A stretch of 64,000 nt of DNA from Acidovorax sp. NCPPB 3576. GTDB taxonomy: Bacteria > Pseudomonadota > Gammaproteobacteria > Burkholderiales > Burkholderiaceae_C. A program made the position numbers and the translations under genes. The stretch is from NCBI RefSeq assembly GCF_028473605.1, contig NZ_CP097267.1, positions 2,038,501 through 2,102,500 of the forward strand, read 5' to 3'. Below the pieces are notes generated by a model that saw nothing but the letters and a program-made list of their open reading frames with translations, was not told the origin of the DNA and did no database searches. Shown here piece by piece: positions 19,557 to 31,600 of this stretch. How positions within the stretch are numbered: the first letter of the stretch is position 1; each line of letters opens with the position of its first letter.

Positions 19557-21782
19557 ATGACACAGCCGACCATTGCGGAATATCTGTCTTATGCCAACCT
19601 GCAAATCGCTGCCGAATCGTTCATTCGTGATGAGAAAAATCCAGGTGTTTTCAGAAATCAAGGTCAAGCATTCCTTGACGCCCTGACCCGTGGCAACGAC
19701 CACTCCAGCCGCTTCGTAGCCACCCAAGCCGAAAAATTCGCCGACGACTGGCAAGTCGTCGACCAGCGCGCCAACACCAAGACCGGCTTTAGCGGCACCC
19801 TGTTCCGCAGGGTCCGCGATGACCCCGCGACCGGCGCCAAGGCCGGAGAAACCGTCCTGTCCTTCCGCTCGACCGAATTCATCGACGACGCGGCCCGCGA
19901 CAACAAGGCCACCAACGATCTGGAAATCAAGAACACCGGCTTCGCGTGGGGCCAGATCGCCGACATGCAGGCGTGGTATGCCGAGTTGAAGGCCGATCAG
20001 GGCAAGCTCGGCGGCGGCCAGGCGTTCAGCGTCACCGGCTACAGCCTGGGCGGGCACCTGGCCACCGCGTTCAATCTGCTCAATGCTGGCGCGGCGCAGC
20101 GCGTGGTCACCTTCAACGGCGCGGGCGTGGGGCAAATGAAAGACGGCACCCTGGCCAAGGCCTTGCAGGATTTCAACACGCTGCGCGGCAGCACCGACGA
20201 GCTGGCGGCCCGCTTCACCGAAACCGGTCTGGCCGCCACCTACCGCACCCTCCAGGAGGGCCTGGCCAGCGGGTCCATGACCGCCGCCTCCGCGCAGACC
20301 TGGCTGCAGGCGCAGTACACCGATCCCGTCAGCGGCCAGGTGCGCGCGTTGGGCCCCCAGGCACAGATGCTGCAAACCGCCCTGCGCGAGATCGACGCCA
20401 TCGCCAAGGAGGCCGTGCGCGTCCCCAAGCTGGTGGCCGGCGGCAAGGGCGAAGACGCCAATGCACGGCCCAAGGAAGTCACGCCGCAGGACATCGCCGG
20501 GCTGGACCTGAACTACCGGCTGGCCATGCAGTACGCGGGCCAGCACACCCGCTCCGCCTCGCTGGCGGCTGGCGCGGGCCAGGGCTTCGGCGACAAGCAA
20601 TACGGCGGGCAACTGGCCAACCAGTACGACGTGGTGGGCGACACCAGTCCTTCCGTGGTCTCCAACAGCCAGTGGCACTACGGGCAGGACGTGCGCATCG
20701 GCATCGAGGACCAGCCCCTGTACCGGGGCGGCATCGGTGGCGGCATCCTGCTGGACGCCATCGCGCTCAAGAGCCCGGACCTGCTGGTGGACGGGTATGC
20801 GCTGAAAGACTTCGGGGATACGCACAGCCTGGTGCTGCTGGTCGATTCGCTGTCGCTGCAGAACACCCTGCTGTCGCTGGTGCCGCCCGAGCAGCGCACG
20901 CAGGACAGCGCAAAGGAACTCTTCAAGGCCCTGTACCAGGCCGCCACCGACAAAAAGCGCGTGGACGGCGACCTGCTGGCTGGCGCAGGCCAGGGCAAGG
21001 CCGAAGGCGATCTGTTGGAAAACCTCGTCAACGCCCTGGCCGACACCGTGCTGGGGCCGCAGGCCAGGGCCACGCGCCTGAAGGGCAATACCGAGGGCGG
21101 CACCTGGGCACGCACCCAGGACGAGGACGGCTACAGCGGGCGCGACCGCTTCTATGCCGTGCTGGAAAAAGTCCAGAAAGGCATCGAGGACCTGAAACTC
21201 GACAAGCCCTTTGCGCTGGCATCCACCGGCGCGGCCACGTCGCTCATCCGCTCGGCGCGCAGCGACTTCGGCGACTACCTCGCCTTGCAGACCCTGAGCC
21301 CCTTCGCCCTGCACATGGCCGATGCCCAGGCGGGGCAGGACGCCATCGGGGCGCGCTGGGGCGCGGCGTACACCGACTGGAAGAGCGACCAACAGGCGCT
21401 GGCGGCCGGCCAATCCACCGCAGACCTGCGCATCAGCGACCAGTGGCTGACCGACCGTGCGGCGCTGCTGGAGCGCAAGAATGCATTCGGCATCGCCAAC
21501 CTGAATTCCTTCGATCTCACGCCGATCCCCGAGCAAGGCCCCCGGGCCACCGCGCCCTACCATCTGGAGGACACCTACTACGAAGACGCGAACAGCGGCT
21601 ACAAATTGCGCCAGGGCGCGATCACCAATGCCACACGGAACGTCTATTTCGGCGATGGCGAGGACAACCAGTTTTCCGGCCGGGCGCTGGAAGACCACCT
21701 GTACGGCGGTGCGGGCAACGATGTGCTTTTGGAATTTGCTATCGAAAGAAAAGCAACGAAGGCAATGGGTACTAGGGCGTAA
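19557..21782 (+). CDS. Truncated lipase-domain protein of module 2
   Basis: A 741-residue protein colinear with residues 1 to ~714 of the giant RTX protein, with an 8-residue insertion near residue 85 (the RVRDDPATGAKAG region). The lipase elbow GYSLGGHLA (Ser163), likely Asp358 and likely His374 are intact. It ends just inside the first RTX nonapeptide (GGAGND), where the palindromic element (copy D) replaces the remainder and supplies the stop. Bases 20571-21721 appear identical to 23683-24833. It has no C-terminal secretion signal. The start overlaps the stop of the upstream IS-split lipoprotein gene. Confidence 0.8.
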   Translation: MTQPTIAEYLSYANLQIAAESFIRDEKNPGVFRNQGQAFLDALTRGNDHSSRFVATQAEKFADDWQVVDQRANTKTGFSGTLFRRVRDDPATGAKAGETVLSFRSTEFIDDAARDNKATNDLEIKNTGFAWGQIADMQAWYAELKADQGKLGGGQAFSVTGYSLGGHLATAFNLLNAGAAQRVVTFNGAGVGQMKDGTLAKALQDFNTLRGSTDELAARFTETGLAATYRTLQEGLASGSMTAASAQTWLQAQYTDPVSGQVRALGPQAQMLQTALREIDAIAKEAVRVPKLVAGGKGEDANARPKEVTPQDIAGLDLNYRLAMQYAGQHTRSASLAAGAGQGFGDKQYGGQLANQYDVVGDTSPSVVSNSQWHYGQDVRIGIEDQPLYRGGIGGGILLDAIALKSPDLLVDGYALKDFGDTHSLVLLVDSLSLQNTLLSLVPPEQRTQDSAKELFKALYQAATDKKRVDGDLLAGAGQGKAEGDLLENLVNALADTVLGPQARATRLKGNTEGGTWARTQDEDGYSGRDRFYAVLEKVQKGIEDLKLDKPFALASTGAATSLIRSARSDFGDYLALQTLSPFALHMADAQAGQDAIGARWGAAYTDWKSDQQALAAGQSTADLRISDQWLTDRAALLERKNAFGIANLNSFDLTPIPEQGPRATAPYHLEDTYYEDANSGYKLRQGAITNATRNVYFGDGEDNQFSGRALEDHLYGGAGNDVLLEFAIERKATKAMGTRA
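20571..21721 (+). repeat. 1151-bp long direct repeat, copy 1
   Basis: By eye this is base-for-base the same as 23683-24833, a constant offset of 3112. The preceding base differs (T versus C) and the copies diverge again one base after the end. It covers the linker downstream of the lipase domain. Confidence 0.8.
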
Positions 21783-21794
21783 GAGCAATTCGAT
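21735..21794 (+). repeat. Dispersed palindromic element, copy D (start of module 3)
   Basis: TTTGCTATCGAAAGAAAAGC, then GAAGGCAATGGGTACTAGGGC and GAGCAATTCGATT. It truncates the module 2 lipase gene and ends 17 bp before the module 3 lipoprotein gene. Confidence 0.8.
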
Positions 21795-21811
21795 TAGTCA
21801 AGGAAAAACCA

Positions 21812-22693
21812 ATGAAGAGAAAGAACCAGACCCCTCGAAGCCCAATGAGCCCGCTGCGCACCGGCCTGCTGTGCCTGCTGCTGGCCCTGGGCGGCTGCGC
21901 CAGCGACTACGCGCCCGCCGCCGCGCCCGGCAGCGCCGCCGCGAACCAGTCCATGAAGGAGCGCCAGCGCATTGCGGGCGAGATGTTCCGCGAGCGGTGC
22001 AAGAAGTCGGGGGTATTTATTCACCGGACGGTGGAGGACGTGGAGGGGATTTTTGTGATGAAGCTGCGACCTGATGGGCTTAATTATGGGGATCAATATA
22101 AGTTGGATGATCCATACGGGAGTGATTCTGCGGGGAAAGGATACATACACAACTTTCTTCGGGGTAGTTTTGAAGCTACTCATAAATATCCTGATAGTTT
22201 TACTCCCCCTTTGGGGTATTTGTATGTCGAAGCCATCGACCCGGCGGACGGCGTGAGATACCGATATACCGGCTCCGTTAAAGCTGTGAGAAAAATGAAA
22301 ATCGATGCACCGAATGTCCAATTGGAATTGAAGCGCGACCCAAATTTCGATCTAAATATCTATGATTACGTTCTAGATCGCGTTGCCGCCAAAGGCTTAG
22401 TCCCTCGGTACGGCGTGACCTACGACGATATTTCCACTAAGGAAGAACGCGATTATTGGATCGCCGGCAGTTCCCTCAAAGTTATCGACCTCCAAACCAA
22501 TGAAGTGATTGCCGAACGTATCGGCTATATGGTGGATTGGGCGCAGGGCATCCGTCTGGGAGGGCGTTCGCCGTGGTTACTGGCTGCTAATAATGCCTGT
22601 CCAGAGTTTGCTCCTCGTCACGGATCAAGCGCACAGCCACGGCAAGCCTCCAATTTTGTGCAAAAAGTACTTAAGCCTTCGGAAAAGAAATAA
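21812..22693 (+). CDS. Lipoprotein of module 3, partner of the full RTX lipase
   Basis: A 293-residue predicted lipoprotein with the same signal region and LGGC lipobox as the module 1 and 2 copies. Its central part resembles module 2 ([24 protein letters not shown]). After RYRYTGS, however, it carries a longer unrelated segment ([19 protein letters not shown] onward, about 40 residues) where the other two have VEPWQTDKSYLKGYTKY. The C-terminal third is again conserved. The middle of the gene (about 22063-22400) is AT-rich against GC-rich ends. The stop overlaps the RTX gene start by one base. Being the intact partner of the intact large protein, it is the best candidate immunity or chaperone lipoprotein. 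Confidence 0.82.
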   Translation: MKRKNQTPRSPMSPLRTGLLCLLLALGGCASDYAPAAAPGSAAANQSMKERQRIAGEMFRERCKKSGVFIHRTVEDVEGIFVMKLRPDGLNYGDQYKLDDPYGSDSAGKGYIHNFLRGSFEATHKYPDSFTPPLGYLYVEAIDPADGVRYRYTGSVKAVRKMKIDAPNVQLELKRDPNFDLNIYDYVLDRVAAKGLVPRYGVTYDDISTKEERDYWIAGSSLKVIDLQTNEVIAERIGYMVDWAQGIRLGGRSPWLLAANNACPEFAPRHGSSAQPRQASNFVQKVLKPSEKK

Positions 22694-25600
22694 TGACTGC
22701 ACCAACCATTGCTGAATACCTTTCCTACGCCAATTTGCAAATCGCTGCCGAATCGTTCATTCGTGATGAGCAGAATCCAGCGGTTTTCAGAAATCAAGGC
22801 CAAGCATTTTTGGATGCCCTGACCCGTGGAAACGACCACTCCAGCCGCTTCGTCACCACCCAGGCCGAGAAATTCGCCACCGAATGGGAAGTCCTGGACC
22901 AAAAGGCCAACACCAAGACCGGCTTCAGCGGCACCCTGTTCCGCAACCGGGAAACGCGAGAAACCGTCCTGTCCTTCCGCTCGACCGAATTCATCGACGA
23001 CGCGGCCCGCGACAACAAGGCCACCAACGAGCTGGAGATCAAGAACACCGGCTTCGCCTGGGGCCAGATCGCCGACATGCAGGCGTGGTATGCGGAACTC
23101 AAAAAAGACGCGAACAAACTGGGCGGCGGCCAGGCGTTCAGCGTCACCGGCTACAGCCTGGGCGGGCACTTGGCCACCGCGTTCAACCTGCTCAACGCGG
23201 GCGCGGCGCAACGCGTGGTCACCTTCAACGGCGCGGGCGTGGGGCAAATGAAGGACGGCACCCTGGCCGAGGCCTTGGCGGAGTTCAACGACCTGCGCGG
23301 CAGCACCGACAAGTTGGCGGCCCGCTTCACCGAAACCGGCCTGGCCGCCACCTACCGCACCATTCAGGAGGGCCTGGCCAGCGGGTCCATGACCGCCGCC
23401 TCGGCGCAGACGTGGCTGCAAGCGCAGTACACCGATCCCGTCAGCGGCCAGGTGCGCGCGTTGGGCCCCCAGGCACAGATGCTGCAAACCGCCCTGCGCG
23501 AGATCGACGCCATCGCCAAGGAGGCCGTGCGCGTCACCACCCTGGTGGCCGGCGGCACGGGCGAAGGCGCCAGTGCCAATCCCAGGAACGTCCCTGCGCA
23601 GGACATCGCCGGGCTGGACTTGAACTACCGGCTGGCCATGCAGATCGCGGGCCAGCACACCCGCTCCGCCTCGCTGGCGGCCGGCGCGGGCCAGGGCTTC
23701 GGCGACAAGCAATACGGCGGGCAACTGGCCAACCAGTACGACGTGGTGGGCGACACCAGTCCTTCCGTGGTCTCCAACAGCCAGTGGCACTACGGGCAGG
23801 ACGTGCGCATCGGCATCGAGGACCAGCCCCTGTACCGGGGCGGCATCGGTGGCGGCATCCTGCTGGACGCCATCGCGCTCAAGAGCCCGGACCTGCTGGT
23901 GGACGGGTATGCGCTGAAAGACTTCGGGGATACGCACAGCCTGGTGCTGCTGGTCGATTCGCTGTCGCTGCAGAACACCCTGCTGTCGCTGGTGCCGCCC
24001 GAGCAGCGCACGCAGGACAGCGCAAAGGAACTCTTCAAGGCCCTGTACCAGGCCGCCACCGACAAAAAGCGCGTGGACGGCGACCTGCTGGCTGGCGCAG
24101 GCCAGGGCAAGGCCGAAGGCGATCTGTTGGAAAACCTCGTCAACGCCCTGGCCGACACCGTGCTGGGGCCGCAGGCCAGGGCCACGCGCCTGAAGGGCAA
24201 TACCGAGGGCGGCACCTGGGCACGCACCCAGGACGAGGACGGCTACAGCGGGCGCGACCGCTTCTATGCCGTGCTGGAAAAAGTCCAGAAAGGCATCGAG
24301 GACCTGAAACTCGACAAGCCCTTTGCGCTGGCATCCACCGGCGCGGCCACGTCGCTCATCCGCTCGGCGCGCAGCGACTTCGGCGACTACCTCGCCTTGC
24401 AGACCCTGAGCCCCTTCGCCCTGCACATGGCCGATGCCCAGGCGGGGCAGGACGCCATCGGGGCGCGCTGGGGCGCGGCGTACACCGACTGGAAGAGCGA
24501 CCAACAGGCGCTGGCGGCCGGCCAATCCACCGCAGACCTGCGCATCAGCGACCAGTGGCTGACCGACCGTGCGGCGCTGCTGGAGCGCAAGAATGCATTC
24601 GGCATCGCCAACCTGAATTCCTTCGATCTCACGCCGATCCCCGAGCAAGGCCCCCGGGCCACCGCGCCCTACCATCTGGAGGACACCTACTACGAAGACG
24701 CGAACAGCGGCTACAAATTGCGCCAGGGCGCGATCACCAATGCCACACGGAACGTCTATTTCGGCGATGGCGAGGACAACCAGTTTTCCGGCCGGGCGCT
24801 GGAAGACCACCTGTACGGCGGTGCGGGCAACGACACGCTGGACGGCAAGGGAGGCGCGGACTACCTGGAGGGGGGCACGGGCAAGGACGTGTACCGCTTC
24901 AACGGCCAGTTCGGCAACGACACCGTGTGGGACACGGACGGGTCTGGCACGCTGGAGTTCGACGGCGTTGCCATGCCCCTGGCGGTGCTGCGGCGATACG
25001 GCACGGACGATGCCTGGGAGGACGCCAGCGGGCAGTTCCTGTTCACGCGAATCTCCCAAGGCAAGGGCGACCGGGTGGACGTGCGCATCACCAAGTACAC
25101 CTCGGCCACGGACAAGACCGTGCAGGGCAGTGTGACCCTGCGCGGCTGGCAACCCGGCGCGTTCGGTTTGACGCTGGGGGAGGAGCAGGAGGCGGTGCCT
25201 GTGCAGGGTGGGGTCAAGACCTCTTTGGTGGTGCGGGCCGCGAATGTGAACGAGCCGACGCAGCCCGCCATGGGGGATGTGCCATGGCTGTTCGGCTCCT
25301 CTGTATCGCTGCAATACGAAGGAAAGGACGATGCGGTCAAGTGGGTGAATGCGGACCATTCCGACGGAGGGCAGATCGTGGAGACCGGTGGGGGTAACGA
25401 CCGCATCTTCGTGGGGCGCGTTTATGAATCGTCGCAATATCCGGGGGATGAAAACTGGGAGCCCCGGCCGAACGAGGACGAGGACCATGTGATCGCGGGT
25501 GCAGGCAACGACGTGGTGTTGACAGGGTATGGCAGCGACACCATCGAAGGCGGGGATGGCGATGACGATCTGTTGTCTGGCATGGTCGGGTCATACATGG

Positions 25601-28600
25601 CCGTGGGTGTCGACGGCTTGGATTCCAGCGGAACGTGGACCCATGAGAACTTTGCGGAGCAAAACCACGATCCGGCCGATGCGGGAAGTTCGGACTTCGT
25701 GGACGGCGGCGCGGGCAACGACCAGATTCGCGGCGGCATGGGGGGCGACGTGCTGCTGGGCGGCACGGGCGACGATACGGTCTATGGAATGGAGGGCGAC
25801 GACTTGCTGGTGGGGGGCGAGGGCGCCGATACCTTGTATGGCGATGGCTGGTACCGGGCGGATGATGAATTCCAGATGGACCAAAATATCCGCTCTTATG
25901 ACCACCGTGGCAACGACACGCTGCTGGGCGGTGCGGGGGAGGACCGCCTGGTCGGTGGAGTGGGCGAAGACCAGCTCTTCGGCGGGGAGGGCAACGACGA
26001 GCTCTATGGCGACGGCAGTGGTGCTTTCACCGAGGGCATCAACAACCTGCTGTGGATTCCGGGGCAATACCACGCGGCGGACACCATCGACGGGGGCGAT
26101 GGCAATGATGGCATCGTGGGCGGCGGCGGGGGCGATGTGCTGCTGGGCGGCAACGGCAACGATCTGATCCGCGGGGATCAGTACGACACCATCCTGGTCG
26201 ATGCGCAGTACCAGGGGGATGACCGCATCGAGGGAGGGGAGGGCAACGACCAGTTGTATGGCGACGGTGGCGCCGATGTCGTGATGGGCGGTGCAGGCAA
26301 CGACAGCCTGAACGGCGGCAATGGCAACGACGTGCTGTGGGGCGGTGCGGGCGCTGATCGGCTCGATGGTGGCTCGGGCGATGACGTGTATTACTTCGCG
26401 CCCGGGGATATCGAGGCCGGCCGCAAGGAGGTCATCCAGGACGAAGGCGGCAAGGACCGCATCGAGTTCACGACAGGGGTCTCGCCCAAGGACGTTTCGG
26501 TGCGCCGCGTCGGTGCAGAGATCGTGCTGGCCCTGGGGGACGGCGCAGTCGTGGGGGTTCAGGGCGATATCCGCACCATCGAATCCGTGGCGTTCTCGGA
26601 CGGTACGCAATGGAGCACGAGCGAATTGGTGGCCGCGGCGACGCGCACCACCGATGAAAGCGATACGGTGCAGACCGTGCTGGCGGATTCGACGGTGGAC
26701 GGCGGCGGCGGCAATGACCAGTTGTCGGGTGACGGCTGGAAGGACACCCTGCTGGGCGGCGCGGCAGACGACGAACTGCGTGGAAATGGCGGCGACGACG
26801 TGCTGGACGGTGGCGCGGGCAACGACGAGGTGTTCGGGGGAGAAGGGCGCGACGTGGTCCTGTTCGGCCGTGGCGACGGACGGGACCAGTATTTCGCGGG
26901 CGCGGCAGGTGCCGGCCAGGGGGATGTGCTGAGGCTGAAGGCGGGCTTGGCGCTGTCCGACCTGGTGCTGCTGCGCGGCGGCGATGACTTGATCGTGCGC
27001 ATCGTTGGTGGGGACGAGCAGTTGACCGTTCGGTCCGCCTTCGGTAGCGAGCCGCTGGAGCGATTGGAGTTCGCGGACGGCCGTGTGGTGGCACTGGCCG
27101 ACCTGCCTCTGGCCAGCGGACAGTCCCAGGCGACGCAAGGCGACGATGTGATTTATGTCGGCGCTGGCGGAGAGACGGTGGATGCGCTCAGCGGACAGGA
27201 CACGGTGCAGGGCGGCAAGGGCGATGACACGCTTGACGGCGGTGCCGGAGACGACTCGCTTTTGGGCAATGCAGGCAATGACGTCCTGCGGGATTTCTCA
27301 GGGAGAAACGGCTTCTACGGCGGTGACGGCGATGACCGCATTTCGGGCACGGGCAATTACGTGGATGCGGGCGCAGGAAACGATACCGTGGATGTGGCCG
27401 GAGCGGTCATCCGGCTCGGCTCCGGGGATGACACCGTGGTTCTGCGCCAATCCGACGCATCGCCCGGCCGCTCACGCGTCATCGACGGCGCCTCCAATGA
27501 GGTCACCCAGCGTACCTTCCGTTTCGCGTCTGGCATCTCGCCTTCCCAGGTCGAGTTCAAAAGCTTGTCGGACGAGGGCCGCAAGGACCTTGGGGTGACA
27601 TGGCCGGGCAGCGCCAGTGTGGGCGTGCAGGACCTGCGCATCGAAGGTTTCATGGATCTGCAGGTGTCATACCGCAGCGGCATCCGCTTCGTGTTCGAGG
27701 ATGCGCCCGAGACGGTCTGGAGCTTCGACGATGTCTTCCTCCTTGCGAATTCCGGTACGGCGGGCGACGATGCCTTGCGCGGTACGCCCGGGAACGACGA
27801 GCTGCGCGGCCTCGCCGGCAACGACAGCATCGAAGGGCTCGCCGGCAACGATGTGCTCGACGGCGGTCCAGGCTCCGATACCTTGCGTGGAGGGGATGGC
27901 AACGACACCTTGATTGCCGGAGACGGCAGCGCAATGGGTTCCGACACGCTCTATGGCGACGCTGGAGACGACGTGCTGGTGGCCTCCACCAGCGGCATCT
28001 CGCGGCTGTCGGGCGGCGCAGGGGCGGACACCTTCCGCGTCGGCCCCGGCGGGCGGCATGTGATCGTGCAGGACGACACCGTGTCGCAGGACGTGCTGGA
28101 GTTCGACGCGTCGATCGCGCCGAAGGACGTGAGCGTCACGCACCTGAACGGCGCGGCCATGCTGGTCGCCCGGGACCCGGTGTCCGGCGCGATCCGCGTC
28201 TCGGTGGAGCTGCAGGGCCTGCTGCGCAACGCGCAGCCGGGCGGCGTGACCGAGGTGCGCTTTGCGGGCAGCCCCGCCACCGTGTGGACGCTGGAGAACC
28301 TGCGCGAGCGCGCGCTCCAGGGCGCCGCGGGTGCGGACACGGTGACCGGCTTCGACTGGCGCGACGACCGCCTCAGCGGCGGTGCAGGAGACGACACGCT
28401 CGTGGGAGGTCTGGGCAACGACGTATACCTGGTCGGCAAGGGCGAGGGGCGCGACGTGATCACCGAGGCCGGCGGCACGGACACGCTGCGCTTCGGTGCG
28501 GGCATCGCCGCGGCGGACGTGAAGCTGGTGCGCACCTCCAGCCCCCCCTCCGACCTGACCGGCCGCACGATGGAGTTCGCTGCGGCGGACTCCCTGGTGG

Positions 28601-31600
28601 CCGTGCTGCCCGGGGGCGGGCAGGTGTGGATTCCGGGGTTCTTCGGTACGGGGGGCGGGATCGAAGGGTTCGAGTTCGCCGACGGCGCGCGCTGGAGCCT
28701 GCAGGACATCCAGAGCCGCACGGTGGACGCCCGCGGCACGGCCAATGCGATGCAGGGCACGGCGGGCGATGACGCCTTCACCGTGGACCATGTGGCCGAC
28801 ACCATCGCCGAAGGCGCGGGCCAGGGCACCGACACGGTCAGCAGTGCCGTGTCCTATGTGCTGCCGGGCAATGTCGAGAACCTCACGCTCACGGGCACGC
28901 TGGACATTTCGGGCGTCGGCAACGCCGCCGCCAACGTGATCACCGGCAACGCGGGCAACAACGTGCTCAACGGCATGGGCGGGACGGACGGCCTGGTCGG
29001 TGGTGCGGGCGACGACATCTACGTGGACGCGTCCGGTGGCGCCTATGACAACAACAAGGACGTCATCGTGGAACGGGCCGGGGAGGGCAACGACACGCTG
29101 CTGCTCGATGCCAAGAACCGGGTGCTGGACGAGAACGTCGAGAACCTCGTGCTGATGGATTGGAGCAACTCGAGCCGAGTGACTCCTTTGGATTCCTACT
29201 ACGGATTCCAGCCTTCCTACCAGCTCTACGATGGACGAGCGGACGACACCCGGCTCCAGCTCAGCGGAAACACCGGCGACAACGTCATCGACGCGACGAA
29301 CCAGGGGCGCCTCAGTGCCACGCTGATGGGTGACCGTTCCAAGACATTCGGGGGCATCGTCCTGGACGGGGGCCTGGGCAACGACACGCTGATCGGCGGT
29401 GCCGAGGACAACTATTACGTCCTCGACAGCCTGGGCGACAAGGTGCTGGAGACGGGCATCGCGGACAACGGGGCCCAGTTGTCCCTCAACGACACGGTGG
29501 TGTCCTCCCGCATTTCCATCGACCTGCCGCTCCATGTGGAGAACATCGAACTGCTGGGCGACCAGGCGATCAACGCCACCGGCAACGACCAGGCCAACCA
29601 GATCCGCGCGTCCCGGAACACGGCGCGCAACGTGCTCACCGGCAAGGGCGGCGACGACACCTACTACGTGGGGATCGACGACGCGGTGGTCGAGCAGGCC
29701 GGCGGTGGCACGGACCGGGTCATCATCGACGTCATGGCGATTGGCGCCGCGGCCTACCATTCCAGCGGCAAGGTGTTCCGCCTGGACGACTACGCCAACG
29801 TGGAACACCTCGCGGCCAACGGGCAACTGCGCGGCAACCAGCCTGCGCAGGGCGTGCACCTGGTGGGCAATGCAGGCAACAACACCATGAGCGGCTCCTT
29901 CCAGGACGACATCGTGGAAGGCGGTGCGGGTGACGACGTGGTGGAAGACCAGTACGCGGCCATCCGCCCCAATGCTTCTTTGTACTCCAGCGGCTGGGAC
30001 AACGACGAACTGCTGGGCGGCGCGGGCGATGACCGCCTGGTGAGCTATGCCGGGCGCGACGTGATGGATGGGGGCACGGGCAACGACACGCTCGTCGGAG
30101 GCGATGTCTTCCGTTTCGGCCGGGGCGATGGCCAGGACGTGATCACGGCATGGACGGGCCGCGCCAGCGCGGACCGGCAGCAGGCGCTGCGCTTCAAGAC
30201 CGGTGTCGTGGCCTCCGACGTCAGCGTGCGGCGGGTCGGCGATACCTTGGTCGTGGCCATTCGCGGCACCACCGACCAGGTCACCGTGCAGGGCTTCTAC
30301 GGAGACCAGGAATTCAACGCGGTGCGGCGCATCGAGTTCGCCGACGGCACGGCCTGGGGTTTCGATGCGCTGATGCGCATGACCGACCCGAACGCCGTGA
30401 ACCACGCGCCGGTCCTGTCGGCGGCGCTGCCCGAGGCCAAGGCCGCCACGAACACGCCGTTCAGCTTCGCGTTGCCGGCGGGCGCGTTCAAGGACGAGGA
30501 CGCGGGTGAGGTGCTGACGTACAGCGCCACGCTGGCGGATGGCAAGCCCTTGCCTGGGTGGCTGGCGTTCGATGCGTCCAGGCTCTCTTTCAGCGGCACG
30601 CCAGCCGCCGCCGACCAGGGCGCTTTGAGCGTGCGCGTGACGGCCACCGATGCGATGGGCGCGCAGGCGAGTGGCAGTTTCGCGATGAGCATCACTGCGG
30701 GCAACCGGCCGCCCGTGGCCAGTACAGAGATCGCACAGCAACGCGCAACGGAGGATGTCGAATGGCGGTTCACGGTGCCTGCCAGCACGTTCACTGATGC
30801 CGACGCCGGCGATTCACTGACCTGGAGCGCCAAATACTACGGCGGCCCGCTTCCCGATTGGCTTTCTTTCGATGCTGCCACCCGTACCTTCTACGGAACA
30901 CCGGCGGGCCGCGACAGCGGTTTGTGGGGCGTGGAGCTGATGGCCACCGACCGGGCCGGTGATTGGGCCAGTGTGTTGGTGGAGGTTTTGGTCGATCCTG
31001 TAAACGATGCGCCTGTAGCAAAGACTCCGCTTACCCCCCAGTCATTCAAGCAAGGCGCCGCATGGAGCTTTGCCTTGCCGGCCGACGCGTTTGTCGATGA
31101 GGACGAGGGCGACGTGCTGACCTATTCCGCCACCCTGTCATCCGGCGCTGCGCTGCCGGCGTGGCTGACGTTCGACGCTGCCAAGAAGACGCTGCGCTCC
31201 TCCAGCACCTCGGCGCCGTCGGGCAGCTACGAAATCACCATCACCGCGACCGACCAGGCAGGCGCCAAGGCATCCCAGAAGCTCCCGCTGACCGTGCAGT
31301 CGAGCGCGATCACGGGCACAGCTAGCAACGACACCCTCACCGGTACCAGCGGCAACGACACCATCGACGGCGGCGCGGGCGCTGACACCATGACGGGCCT
31401 GGGCGGCAACGACACCTACACGGTCGATAACGCCTCCGACAAGGTGGTGGAGGCCGCCAACGCGGGCACCGATACCGTGCTGTCCAGCGTCACCCACACG
31501 CTTGCGGCGAACGTGGAGAACCTGACGCTGACCGGCACGGCCGCCATCAACGGCTCCGGCAACGCCCTCGCCAACACGCTCGTGGGCAACAGCGGGGCCA

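Larger units (their letters stand above)
17304..19557 (+). pseudogene. Lipoprotein of module 2, split by an insertion sequence
   Basis: The 5' part (17304-17609) encodes the same lipoprotein signal, LGGC lipobox and conserved N-terminal domain as its paralogues, up to KLDDPY. The 3' part (19021-19557) resumes in the homologous position with GSDSAGKGY and runs to the stop. The interruption is the IS at 17610-19016. Removing the IS and one copy of its CTAT target duplication restores a continuous frame of 280 residues. As it stands, the first fragment terminates at 17693 after foreign residues, and the second lacks a signal peptide. The paired lipase gene in this module therefore probably has no intact partner. 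Confidence 0.9.

Noticed and set aside
22618..25488. Very long open frame on the minus strand opposite the RTX gene
   Set aside because: It mirrors high-GC codon use of the plus-strand lipase gene, has no start-site features and no protein family character. The similar frames at 19524-21788 and 27667-30741 are rejected for the same reason.
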